Positions 20,961-32,224 of a DNA stretch of 64,000 nucleotides are shown here, piece after piece. A program made the position numbers and the translations under genes. The stretch spans positions 8,723,975 through 8,787,974 of the forward strand of contig NW_020653200.1 in the NCBI RefSeq assembly GCF_003589595.1. The letters are read 5' to 3'. The notes under the pieces were generated by a model. The model saw only the letters and a program-made list of their open reading frames with translations. It was not told where the DNA came from and searched no databases. The stretch is from Hyposmocoma kahamanoa. Taxonomy: Eukaryota > Arthropoda > Insecta > Lepidoptera > Cosmopterigidae. How positions within the stretch are numbered: position 1 is the first letter of the stretch; each line of letters begins with the position of its first letter.

Positions 20961-22611
20961 AGGGAAATTAGAAATAGAAACATTATGATTTTTACCAGTA
21001 AATAAACGTATTTTCAAAATAAATCATAATTGGCCAGTATTTCATATAAAAAAACTTTTTTTAGCAAAATTTTCTGAGTACCCTGGTAGGTACATTGCCT
21101 TTTTCTAACAAACTAGCGTTTCAATGTCGTTGGTTTTTTTAAAAGACAAATGAATATACGTGATTCAAAAATATACTTTCGTATCTATTGACTTACAATC
21201 CAATGTTTAGCAATCGCGATAACCTAATTACTCAAATTTTTTATCAGACATTTTTATGCATTGTCCAACAATTTTCACATTGTCCAAAGGAAACAACAAA
21301 AGACGAACTTTAGGTATCTTGAACCGAGTATGACTTCAAAGACTGGCTGGCGATAAAAATTAGAAGTGGTCGCGACGTCCACTGATAAGTTCCGGCCTTT
21401 GATAATGTCCTCATTGCTTACGGTTTGTGCAACAAACTCGAACACCGACACAATTCATACATGCGTTAACTCTAAACAATATTTAAAAAATCGATAACGA
21501 TATCTAACATAACAAAAACAAACACTTTTTCAAAACACGGTTTTTTAACAGACGCTTTTGTTTCCAAACTAAATAGCGAAATGAAGCAATGTTTAACAAA
21601 CTCAAATGTCCATAATTCATATGTCCAGCGAACTATTAGACGATGATCTACTGTGGTGGTATTGCGTAGGTCTTCAAACTATCTATGTATTTTGAATACA
21701 TTGCAATTCTCTATTGAAACTGTTTAAGATATTCATTCGATTTACGTGCTAAATGCCCATTACGATACGAGGTGTTTTATAGAACAACCGAGGGTTATTT
21801 AGAGTTAAGTAACAGGTCTGGCATCTCAAAAGTTTCCTGGATAACTTGACATGAAAAATAATAAAAGCATTTAGAAAATAGAAATTGACTCGACACCCCT
21901 GAGCGAGTCTAGTAATAGATGCCCAAATATGCAGGTAGGAACCCATATATGTATAATATAATATCTATGGTAGGTACCAATATCGAGTTCATTAATTGTG
22001 ATACGTGATACGCTACAAATTTTAGAATGTATGCAAGTAATATTACAATAACTTAAAATTCTCTTGCGAATAGACAGTACTATGTCCGCAGTTCCTGAGT
22101 GTATAATAAATAAATAAACAAGGTTCTAGTGTATATCTTTCCATTTTACACTAAATGACTTTATGCAGAAACTCAACTATGAAACGGAGGACTTAATTAC
22201 CAAGTTATTGTGAACACGTTTAGGTATATACATACACACAGAATACTCTTACAGGTAAAAATGCTTATTCGGGGATGTGACTTAACTCAAATTTTTTATT
22301 GCAGGAAGTCCTTTAAGTGTATGTGCGCCCACCGACATGTATATATACACACGTAAACATACTACTATAAACACACATACAAATCACAACTTACACAAAG
22401 ACACGCACGCCACTGTTTAAAATATTGTTCTTCTTATTTGTCTATCATACTTTTTGCTTGCATTGTTTTACATATAAAATATTTGGCATTATAATATTTG
22501 TAGAGAAAATCCGATGGAAGACGTAGCATCTGTCATACAGTTTTATTATAAAAGTACGGTCGCTAATGTTCAACCTCATCTTCAATTCTATTCTTCAATT
22601 CAATTCAATTC
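20961..22611. other. AT-rich intron, nothing recognised
   Basis: Scattered short AT repeats only; no coding or terminal-repeat signal. Confidence 0.45.
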
Positions 22612-23178
22612 TTCAATCTAAGTCCACCTTCAAAAAGTATTTGAGGGAAGTTATTTTTGAGAGGCAAAAGTTAGATAATTTGTAGCGCTTTGTATGGCGA
22701 GGGCTTCCAAAAAACACCAATTTGTAAAATTTATAATATTTTTTTTTTGTTATATATATTTTTTTTTAGTTGGTTTTTGAAATTTCATGCTTGCCACACC
22801 TGTACGCTTCCACGGACGCTCCCATCGACACGTTAACACTGACACACATTACTTACACATTGCTTTTTGCTGTGATACACCACTTCGCGTTACCCACTAG
22901 GCGATAGCTGAAAATCAGTGCGTTGCTTTTGGGCAACACCTGCACTGAACTATGGCCTGTTTGGCTTGCTGCAGCACTCACAACTTGCTTTTTAATTAAT
23001 TGTAGATATATATCGTTTATTGTGTATATTTATTTGATTTCATTCCTTTTTGTTATATTGTATGTTTTGTTTTGAGTTTTTTCTTTTGTCATCTTTCTTT
23101 CTTTAGCTATTTGTTGTTTCATATTATTGTGTGTGCTTGTGGTAAGTCAATAAACGTATTCTATCTATCTATCTTAAA
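22612..23178 (+). mobile_element. LINE 3' end with CTAT-type tail
   Basis: It opens with a coding tail KSTFKKYLREVIFERQKLDN then stop, as at the C-terminus of CR1/Jockey-like LINE proteins. A long 3' UTR follows, with GGGCAACACCTGCACTGAAC, the polyadenylation-like CAATAAACG, and a TCTATCTATCTATC tail at 23161-23175. Severely 5'-truncated. Confidence 0.65.
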
Positions 23179-23244
23179 ATGTTCCTCGCGTAATAATGTC
23201 AAGTAAAAAAAACCTAGACAAACTCTAAACGCTCCGACATAAAA

Positions 23245-23482
23245 GTCGTTAAAAAACAAAGATCTGCAACAAGCACGTAGAAAAATTCGTAACGTTTGAT
23301 AGTTCATTGAGTAACGAGGGTTGAGAGAGTGTCAGCCACGGTATGCTGAAGGCGCTGCTTCAAACCCAGCCGGATCAAACGAATTGTTCTTAGTGTTCGA
23401 TCTTTCTATTAATAATTATAACAAACTAGTGAAGTCATTTCCCCGAAAACAATTGAATATCACGGTAATAAAACATCGAGAA
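23245..23482 (+). mobile_element. SINE B, copy 1
   Basis: A 5' arm (GTCGTTAAAAAACAAAGATC, then AGCACGTAGAAAAATTCG) is followed by a decayed tRNA-like core (GTCAGCCACGGTATGCTGAA, CTTCAAACCC in place of the B box), the 3' arm (CTTAGTGTTCGATCTTTC), the link ATTAATAATTATAACAAAC and a terminal TTGAATATCACGG segment. The 5' and 3' arms are inverted relatives of each other. Similar copies are at 36072 and 61596. Confidence 0.65.
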
Positions 23483-24634
23483 AACGGAAGGTCTTCCCTT
23501 AAATTAGGTTGTGGCTGTTTCTAGTAATCCGAGGCAAAAAGCACAGAGCTCTGCTCTAGCTGAAAATCTGTACTTCGTGACTTTATGTCTATATTACGTT
23601 GGTGGCTAGGAATTCGTGGTCTACGTTATATTATTATAAGATTTAATTTCATCAAGTGAAATTAAAATTTTCAGTAATAATTACTAAAAACAAGCCTTGC
23701 TTTTTCTGTTATGTTTAACCGCATCATAATTAAATGGTTGCATAGAAACCCTCACTTACCACTTGCAAAAATTTATTGGTTTTGACAGTTTACTAAGCTA
23801 AGAGCCGGAATCGGTAAACAAGAGGACCGTCAGAAAAGTCAACTGACGTTAAATTAATAGCAACTGCGAGGGACTGACGGTGTTTGTAATTTGTTTTGTA
23901 AGCAATTGTAAGGAAATTATTGCGTAGATCTCAGAGTCTTTGAAATTTTATGTTTTTTTTTCTCTCTTCCTAAACGGTAGTAAATATTCTCGATATATAT
24001 TTAGTATCCCGAGGGTCTTACTTGACTTTTGTGGATGTAATTTTCTGTTGTTTATTTTTTATTTTTCTTTCATTTCACTTGTTTGATAACGAGGTTATAT
24101 CTATTATTTACTCGTTTAATTAAAATGATATATAGCTGTTAAATACCTTGCTATAGCAATACAAAATAAAATTGTTATCAAAAGGTTTGTGATAAATGGA
24201 GTTTCAAATTTATGGGAATATAAAGTAGGTGTCAGTAATAAAGTACACTTACAAAAATGCACTGTCCCCAAGCTTGTTCCCAAGCATACACTGACCGGCA
24301 CATACATAACACACACACGCATACACACATACACATATACACTCAAGCAAGCAAGCACGCACGCATAGGTACGAATGTTTTATGTACTTGCTTATTGTTT
24401 TTGTTTTTAATATAAAATTATTTACTTTAAAATATTACTATAAATATTACATACACCTCTGTCAAAGTTGACGTCAAATGAATGGCAATTAAGTTGGAGT
24501 TGGGGAGAATGGAAGCCTAAGGGTCATTAAATTTCGGTTACAATCATTGGACACAAAAACAGACCTTATTTTGTATAGTGAAATAAAATTTTGGGAGACT
24601 CGAATCTACAATAGATCAAGAGATCCGTGTCTTA
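23483..24634. other. AT-rich intron with CA-rich patch
   Basis: No gene. A degenerate ACAC/GCAAGCAAG/CACGCACG simple-sequence patch lies at about 24297-24366. Confidence 0.5.
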
Positions 24635-24809
24635 GGGTCGTATTCCAGAACTCTACTCAATACTCAAATCAGGACTTGAGTATTGCAGTGAGCACTGAAA
24701 ATCATACTCAAGTCCTTCCCATTAGAGTCGTATTTCCAATGCTTGAAATCATACTCAAGTCTGCTCAAATCCTGACTTGAGCATTGAGTAGAGTTCTGGA
24801 ATACGACCC
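24635..24809. mobile_element. MITE family C, copy 2
   Basis: The ends GGGTCGTATTCCAGAACTCT and inverse enclose 175 bp, with the internal GAGTCGTATTTCC copy present. The flanks are TTA on the left and TAA on the right, so the direct duplication is not exact here. Confidence 0.8.
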
Positions 24810-25689
24810 TAAGAGCTGTTGTGTAACAGCGACTTTTAGCAGCGATACAAACGCAATGCAGTAGCGATACATAGTTATAATAATATATTCTCACACCTAA
24901 CTCGTTACAACGTGCAAATTTGTATTAAATTTAATATTAACATAAAATAACCGCTGATGACATTAAAATATTCCAACCATCAATTTACATTTCAGATATA
25001 TGTGGATAGAAATAAATGTATTATTATAATTTAATATATTATTAACTACATTTATGATTCAATGAATGTGACTGAAACTTGCAATAAGTAATTTGTTATT
25101 TTTTCTACGAAAAGAAAATAATTTTTTCGCAAAAAATTATGTGCATGTGATCAATTAATAAAATGTTCTTTTTCTTAACTTAGAAGAAAAATTTTAACGC
25201 AAATTGTATCTTTCATAAGAATCAATGTTCGAGAAAACTCTCCAAGAAAAATAGCTTAACTCGAGAATTAACACGAATGCTCACTAAGAGAAAATGAAAT
25301 TCCGCATTTGCATCCCAGTAAGTACATTATGATATCTCAGAAATCGCTGAGATTTTACCACGAGTAATTGAGTTTACATCTTTACTGCAAATGATGAAGT
25401 TAGTTAATTATAATAATATGTTTCGATTGTAATCAGTATCTACTTAATCAATAAAACTCGGCACCTAATATGTCAGAACTTTTGATAAATTTCTTTTTTA
25501 CAATTACAGTCATAGCGCCTTTTTATTTATTTACTTCCTTAACAATAGTGATTATGTTGAAAAACAAAAATATAATTAAAAAAACGTATACGAAATACAA
25601 TTAAGACCGAATAACACACAGTATTAACAAGTCATTAATGAAAAATATATATATATATATATATATATATAATGAATAAATACAACGTC
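24810..25689. other. AT-rich intron with an AT microsatellite
   Basis: An AT dinucleotide run lies at about 25645-25672. The patch 24813-24870 (AGCGATACAAACGCAATGCA) resembles sequence near 60410 and may be a dispersed repeat. Nothing coding. Confidence 0.45.
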
Positions 25690-26001
25690 AATTAGATTTC
25701 CTTATCACGTTTAAATACAAATTAATGTCAAGTGCCTCCATCAACAAATTCATTAACATGGTAATATTATTTTTCCCACAAGAAATGTTTCAAACACTTT
25801 TTGAAAGATAATAGGATCCCGTGCTATTTTAAGTTCAGTAGGGAGACTATTAAACATTTTTGTTGTTTGGTACCTTGGACTTGGAATATTGTAATACATT
25901 TATAATATTTAATTTGATGCTATTACATCATGTCTGTCTTTTCTCCTAGAAACAAGCCTCTTCGATTCGGTCTACTTACTAATTTCTGACAAAGATATAT
26001 A

Positions 26002-26850
26002 ACAACTCCAAAATATAAAGACAAGGGACTTTTAATATAAATAGATGTCCAAAGTACACGACGGTCTACACGACTCCCAGTTTGAAATTGTAATCGATGC
26101 TTCTCATTGCTCGTTTCTGTAGGGCGAAGGCCTTTTTCAAGTTATATTATATACTTAGATGAATTCTGTTATTAGTTGACTATTTTCGACGTCATAAATT
26201 TATGTTATTCAGTCACGCCTATTAACAACTCTAAAATATAGACACAAGGGGAACAGTTAATATAGATTGATGTCCCAAGTACACGACGGCTTACACGACT
26301 TCCAGGTTGGAATTCTAACCAATGTTTCTTATTGTCCTTTCCTGACGGGCGAAGGCCTTTAACACGTTATATTATATACTTACTGCTTCCATGGTCGAAC
26401 GGTTACCATGCCGGACTGCCACGCAGAGGTCCCAGAAATATTTGTATGGCCTACATTTATTTCTCTCGTGAGTTTGGGTGTAATTTGTGGTTGTCTATGT
26501 GTGTGTCCATGGCACCCGCGACACAGGCTTCCCCAGTGCGGGCTATGTTGAGTGTGTGCGTTATGTGCGTTACTTAGAGGAATTCTGTTATAAGTTGACT
26601 AATTTCGACTTAATTAATATTTGTTATTCTGTCACGCCTATTAACAACTACAAAATATAGACACAAGGAACTGTTAGTACAGATAGATGGACAAAGTACA
26701 CGACGGTTTACACGACTCCCAGGTTGGAATTCTAACCAATGGTTCTTATTGCTCTTTTCCGTAGGGCGAAGGCCTTTTTCACGTTATATACTTAGAGGAA
26801 TTCTGTCATAAGTTGACTATTTTCGAGTTCATAAATTTATGTCGGAAAAT
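26002..26850. repeat. Three tandem copies of a ~225-bp LINE segment
   Basis: Units start at 26002, 26225 and 26645 with ACAACTCYAAAATATA-like sequence and share GTACACGACGG, CACGACT and GGGCGAAGGCC blocks. The middle unit is longer because a SINE A copy sits in it; without that all three are close to 225 bp. The third lacks its end. Confidence 0.75.
26383..26570 (+). mobile_element. tRNA-derived SINE A, copy 3 (B box deleted)
   Basis: A clean insertion with TACTTA on both sides (26377-26382 and 26571-26576). The A-box region TGGTCGAACGGTTACC is intact and the block CACGCAGAGGTCCCAG follows, then it jumps to AAATATTTGTATGG, missing the B box. The tail CCATGGCACCCGCGACACAG matches the copy at 10021. 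Confidence 0.85.
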
Positions 26851-26860
26851 CATGTATTAC

Positions 26861-27414
26861 ATAAAACTTTACTGTGCATTTTCTTTCGGTACAATGAAAA
26901 TAATCGCTTCTCGTCCTAATCAATATTTTAATAGACTTCGTGAAGTCGATACGGTTCTAGCGTTTATTGTTAAAATTATTGCAAGCGATTAATCTGTTAT
27001 TTGCAATGGTTGCTGAGAGATTTATGACGAGCGGTACTTATATTCGAATCGCAAAATTAATTTTCACGATTGCAATTATCCTTAGTATCTATTTAACAAC
27101 TTTAGGACAAGCCTATTTTGGGAACAGGGCATTTTTTTAGTGTTACTTTGTTATTAATTTCTTTAAAGTCCAGGTTCTAAATTAACTTCAGAACTTCACA
27201 TAGTATATACGAATGTTTGTAGTACTACCTGCGCTTAAGAAAATTAAACAAAAAGTTTTAAGGTTTAGTTTTAATTAGTATCTTAGCAAGTATGGTGGGT
27301 TATGGTAAGTTCATGGCCGCACCACCAAACAGTTACCAACATTTTTGCAAGTAAGTTTCATTTTTTGGCCAAGAATCCATTTTTGATTACAAATAAGTCA
27401 TGTCGAGTCATTAA
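26861..27414. other. AT-rich intron, nothing recognised
   Basis: No coding or repeat structure seen. Confidence 0.45.
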
Positions 27415-27570
27415 TAGAATGCAACTTCCAACGCGATGTTGTGAACATGACTGCGTTCCGGTTTTGAGGGGTAAAGGTGCTGGTAAGCGAATTTTGGTGG
27501 TACAGGCATATGGGACTTGTCAACTTATGTTTCAGGGCTACTCAGGGTGACAAGCGCAATGGCAGTGCCC
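27415..27570 (-). repeat. Dispersed repeat D, copy 2
   Basis: Read on the minus strand: GGGGCACTGCCATTGCGCTT, CATAAGTTGACAAGTCCCAT, CCAGCACCTTTACCCCTCAA, CCGGAACGCAG. Both ends are truncated relative to the copy at 57202. The 82-codon + frame over it is not a gene. Confidence 0.65.
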
Positions 27571-28424
27571 CACAGATCTTTTTGATTTAAAGCTCTCAAT
27601 AGCACTGCACCTGCAATGGATATTCGTGTCGCTTGCCACCAGACGCAAGACTTGTTCTTCCCGTCAGTTGTCACGATAACAAAATGCGTGTGTTACATTT
27701 TTTAGTTATTGTATATTTCACAGATATAGCACAAATGTGTAATATATAATTTCAGTTCAATATTTGTGTCGATCAACTTTCATTCGATCGAATAATTATT
27801 ATTAAAATCTGAAAATAGTGTTCACGCATAATAATCGACCGCCCACAGACGCTTTGAGAATGTGAACAATAAATCAAATACATAATAATAATATCATCAC
27901 TACGCCGATATAGCTTCGCCAATACCAAGATGTGGATCGAAAATTATCCTCGTGTTTTCCATTGCTTATCGATTCTGACGTGAGTCGAACAATATTTGCC
28001 GTATAAACAAAACAGGAAAATTATTGTTTCGAAATATAATGTTTTCATGCAGACGTGAATAAATTTAATTAAAATGTTATAATCCTCTTTATCAGTTTCA
28101 ATTTGAATGTTTGTTTATTCACGTTTATTTGCTTTAACAGAAAATGCTTCGATGGACAAAGTTGTGATTGTTTTATTTATTGTACAAAACGTTCTATGCA
28201 AATACATAGGTATTTTGTGGTTACAAACTTTAATGGAAACTGTAGCAGTGTTCTCGATTTGTGGCAATTCAGAACACGCCCGACTGCGCGATGTTACGAA
28301 CACTTACTATGCCAGAACTGACTTAGTTTACTCAAACAACAATTGGAACACTTTGCATAGTGACTTCCAAAACCTGCAACCATGTAGGCAGACACTATTC
28401 AGAATATCTAAGTACATTGATATT
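27571..28424. other. AT-rich intron, nothing recognised
   Basis: Overlapping open frames at 28103-28427 in several frames and both strands have no domain or splice support, so none is called. Confidence 0.4.
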
Positions 28425-28968
28425 TAGAAGGTTGTGGATAAGTCAAATAATCATTTATTCCATAGCTACAATAAATTTACACTTAAAAACGTCACTTTTA
28501 AGCTACTATTCGTTCACTACGCTGACTTCCCTGAGAAGAACGAGCAAGAAACTCTAGGGATTGCACTTTTCAAATAAACTTGAATGCTATGGAATACACA
28601 CTCAACATACACACTCAAAACACTTTGTAGGTATACACTATGAATCAAATTTATGTGGAATCTAGAGCCATGTCGTCTTTCCATATATCTTTATCTAATA
28701 CGTAGTCTTCAATTTTGTATTACGACTTTTCAATTAATATATTTTTATTGCAGTTTTTAAACTTAGGAAATGATAATCTTATTATATTATGTTCCGGAAT
28801 CTCATAGTTCCCTATAAGAGTCGTTTACCTTGGTTAAACGAAATCGTGATACCATGAGTTTGGTCATAGCTCTAAGTTAATATTATGCATATCTTCTTTC
28901 TTATTGAAATTATGTATATTTTTACGGGCATACAAAATATTTGAGTAAATGAACTGTGATGCCACAGA
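28425..28968 (-). mobile_element. LINE 3' fragment, family H copy 1
   Basis: The minus strand gives VASQFIYSNILYARKNIHN and further pieces of a CR1/Jockey-like RT C-terminus, broken by stops. It aligns by eye over about 500 bases to 56098-56590, sharing ACGGGCATA, AAATATTTGAGTAAATG and CTGTGATGCCACAG. Confidence 0.7.
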
Positions 28969-29699
28969 ATTGTTCTTAGCATTCGATCATTGTATTAATA
29001 ATTATAATAAAATAAATGTTATGAACCATTTTAATATACGGCGTTCGGAACAATGATTTTTTAAAATTATTGTACAAAATTGGCATTCCGGGTTTAGTGA
29101 AGAAAAAATGTCCTGTGGGCTGACCAGCGACCTCAAAGTCATCGTAAGCATTCGCAGCAAATAACAAAGTTTATTACCACCGACACCCTATCTTTATGAT
29201 AATTCATAAGATTGCATTGAGAGTGGCAAAAAGCAATTTTATTTATTTATGCATAGAACATTGGCTATAGAGCCATTAAATATAGAGCGGTTAATTGATT
29301 AATCCAAAAGAGTACCCCTTAAGAATTTTGCCAGTATCGAGTTTTTAAGTTTAGTAATTTTAGAGGATTCTGCACGTTCTGTTATTCATCGAGTACCTAT
29401 TGCATAAGAATGCTAAAACTAAAATTTTATTCGTGTAACTACAAAAACCCTTTATTTTTTCCTTATTTTTCTGTCAATTCTCAGACATTTGTAAGATTTC
29501 TGTCTGTCTTGTCACAATCTTTTAAAATAACACAACTTTTTAGACAACGACAATGCAATATTATGGTGTATAGAGTTATTCCAGCGTTTTCTTAAGCTTG
29601 AAATGTGGAATTAATAAGATATCATCATTCAGTATACAGTGTTTACGGTAAGTTCTTAAATGTTCAATGAATTACAATTTATATAGATTTTAGGACTTT
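28969..29699. other. Intron with short repeat pieces
   Basis: 28969-29012 carries a SINE B-like 3' end (TTGTATTAATAATTATAATA). 29313-29400 repeats the block at 13782-13868 (GCCAGTATCGAGTTTT). The rest is AT-rich without recognised features. Confidence 0.45.
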
Positions 29700-29995
29700 C
29701 GTGGTTATTCACTAAGTGATTATCACTAATGTCAGGTTTCTTACCACGGTATGACTTCTTTTTATTTTCCCGATATTTCGGAACGATTGCACGCCCCATG
29801 GTCACGGATTGAATGGACGACGGCAGATGACTACCTTCTACACTGGACACCGGGTGTCTATATAGTGAACTACAGTTGTGGGAGCTCCTATATCGGTCAG
29901 ACTAAACGAACAATTGTCGACCGTATGAAGGAACATATCCGAGCAGTCAAGTTTTAAATTAAGAATCGTGATATTAGTGATAATCATTTAATTAT
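29700..29995 (+). mobile_element. Penelope-like element fragment with GIY-YIG domain
   Basis: The + frame reads TPGVYIVNYSCGSSYIGQTK then RTIVDRMKEH before a stop at 29955-29957. GVY, YIG and the basic RMKEH segment are the core of a GIY-YIG nuclease, in the form carried at the C-terminus of Penelope-like retroelements. The RT domain is missing. Inverted relatives AGTGATTATCACTAATGTCA (about 29716) and ATTAGTGATAATCATTTAAT (about 29972) flank it. A host GIY-YIG nuclease is unlikely because only about 35 residues remain with no exon context. Confidence 0.7.
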
Positions 29996-31537
29996 AATTT
30001 AGTATTGAGTTTACTCTAAAAGTTTGAAAATTATAATCGTTTTGAAAATCCGCAATCACCCCTAGAACGGCCTTAGAAGTTGGCGTCAGCTTCATAAAAA
30101 TCTGCACACCTATACTTCATGTTTACTTTAGATACGATAAATGATGATCCTCTTCTACATCTTCCTAAATACAATGAGTATTTTCTGCCCTTCTCAAATT
30201 TAAAAGATAGGCTCTTATTGGTGCTATAAACGCCGTTCAGTCCTTTGCTTTTTGGTTTATATATAACGGAAGTTGTGAGAATTGTGTTCAAAGGCTTATT
30301 ACCCGCCTGCGCGACAGTAAATACGGGGTTATGATTTTTGAAAGAATGTATAGACGATTTGCTGCAAAAGCACTAGAAGAAAAGTCAACCTAGATGAAGT
30401 AGCTAGAATAATACAGATAGTGACAATTTCATTTCGATCACTCCTTCAGTTTGCCACAAAGTTCCACAGAGCTCGTTTTCTGCAACGATAAAAGATATCC
30501 GCGTCTCGGTACAGTTATAGGAGAAGCTTCTTTTATTAGCTTTACTTTTGAAATGGTCTGCTTCTTTATGCATCTTGCTAATACTTACTTTTTACTGTCT
30601 ATAGACTTTACATTACAGGGGCTATTTTTGTATTTTGTTTTAAACATTGTGACCATAACTAGACGAACACAATAAATATTGTTCATATTTCGTATTTCCA
30701 TCACATAATTTAGTCAGAGAATAAAATCCATTAATAAGCTTTAATGATAAAACGATTTGTTAATGAAATTCCATAGATTTGTAACGGCTAACACAGCTAT
30801 AGATAATTAATTATATCTATAGGCTAAAATGACGTAAAAAAAAAGAACACCTTATAGTATTTTGTTAAATGTTCTAGTTAATCTGAATTTGAAATTATTT
30901 CAATGTCACAGTTTCAATTAAAATTCCGTGTTTAATTTGAGCAAACACAAAAACATTTGATATTATAATAACATTTGCTTATAAATTATTCATACTCAAA
31001 TGCAAAATATATACATACTCAAAAATTATTTTGGGCCTCAATTAATTATATTTTTTTACTGCAGTATAAAATAATATCGTAATAGATACTTTCAAGCAAA
31101 AACTTTTATATGAAAACAGAACTGTGACATATACCGCACTCGTATACTGTACGTTTACTCTAAATGAAGAGTCCATGCGAATCGACACGAATTTAGCACC
31201 GCTTGAAAACATTCATTCAACTCAAATGAGCCGTTATTGGAAGGAATAAAATGCTGCAGAGAAACCCTTCCAAAAGAATTCATGTCAATTCCATGCGATC
31301 AGTTTTTTATAGACCACGTTCCATTTCATTGCCGGTCGTGAAAAGAAATTGAACTCGTGGTGGCGTAATTGTGATGCGTTCGTAAAAGTCCCTTTAATAT
31401 TAATTCTTGATTGATACCTATATGTCTTGTAATATGCACCATTATTTTCAGCGGATTTCCGTCTTTCCTTGCCCCATTTATATCATTTCAAGATACTTTG
31501 AATCCGCAGTGAAAACTTATTGGAGATTATTTTTCAG
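29996..31537 (+). other. AT-rich intron, nothing recognised
   Basis: No exon or repeat seen. The open frames at 30073-30291 and 30451-30675 have no recognisable domain. Confidence 0.45.
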
Positions 31538-31771
31538 CGCACCACTCCAGCACCGAATATCAATCTTCCGGAGCTACCTGAATGCATCACCAAGTTAGAA
31601 TTATCGAACATTGAGGGAGATACCTCAACGCCACTCAGTGCTCAGCATCAACTACAGTTACTAAACGAGAGGCTGGAACAGCAAGCGCAACAGACGCGCG
31701 CCGCTGTCGCGCAGCTGCTGTTGCTGCGGGATCAACTTGCTGCCGAACAAGCCGCTCGCTATGAAGCCCAG
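31538..31771 (+). CDS. NOS1AP: NOS1AP homologue, first coiled-coil exon
   Basis: Acceptor TTTTTCAG and donor CAG/GTATTC bound 78 complete codons, phase 0 at both ends. It opens with a Pro-rich piece ([14 protein letters not shown]), then [19 protein letters not shown] and [15 protein letters not shown], the hallmark Gln/Leu-rich coiled coil of NOS1AP, ending YEAQ. The next exon continues ARTHQLL, exactly as the family does across this point. The GC content is above the flanking introns. The coiled coil is expected to mediate self-association or partner binding in the cytoplasm. Confidence 0.9.
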
Positions 31772-32032
31772 GTATTCTTATTAATTCTGGAACTTTCCGA
31801 ATATTCCGATTATAGCCTACTTTGTCTCTGCACTCTATATTTTTATGCAGTATGCTATATGGTATATACGGTTGCAGGATTTTTATTTAGCCACTCATCG
31901 TGTCTCCTGCTGAGTTGTACCTCTTTGACTGTGGTGTTTAAATAGAACTTTCATATCAGAATACTTTATCATGACAGTTTTACACAACGTATATCAATCG
32001 TAATGGATGTAAGAATAGTTACGACAACTGCC
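31772..32032 (+). other. Intron start after the coiled-coil exon
   Basis: Frame 1 stays open past the donor to a stop near 31945, but the product turns hydrophobic and low in Gln, which marks the exon end at 31771. Confidence 0.5.
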
Positions 32033-32224
32033 AAAACAAATTGTCTCCTAAACAAAAACCAGTAGTTCCAACGTTGTAGACTCCCCTTACACTGGCCAAC
32101 AAATATCACAAATTTTCATTAGTAATCTAAAACAAATTGTCTCCTAAACAAAAACCAGTAGTTCCAACGTTGTAGACTCCCCTTACACTGGCCAACAAAT
32201 ATCACAAGTTTTCATTAGTAATCT
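32033..32224 (+). repeat. Recent 96-bp tandem duplication
   Basis: Copies at 32033-32128 and 32129-32224 (AACAAATTGTCTCCTAAACA and onward to TTTTCATTAGTAATCTA) appear to differ at one base before the right edge. It is non-coding and intronic. Confidence 0.9.

Larger units (their letters stand above)
25690..26860 (-). mobile_element. Decayed LINE RT C-terminal region, partly tandem
   Basis: Minus-strand translation gives fragments such as KKAFALQKRAMRSI, the usual start of the thumb/C-terminal part of CR1/Jockey-like RTs, with many stops. The part 26002-26850 is repeated head to tail (see the repeat entry). No complete domain remains. Confidence 0.6.

Noticed and set aside
26002..26850. CRISPR-like or satellite array
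   Set aside because: Units are about 225 bp, diverged, without spacers, and encode fragments of a LINE protein.
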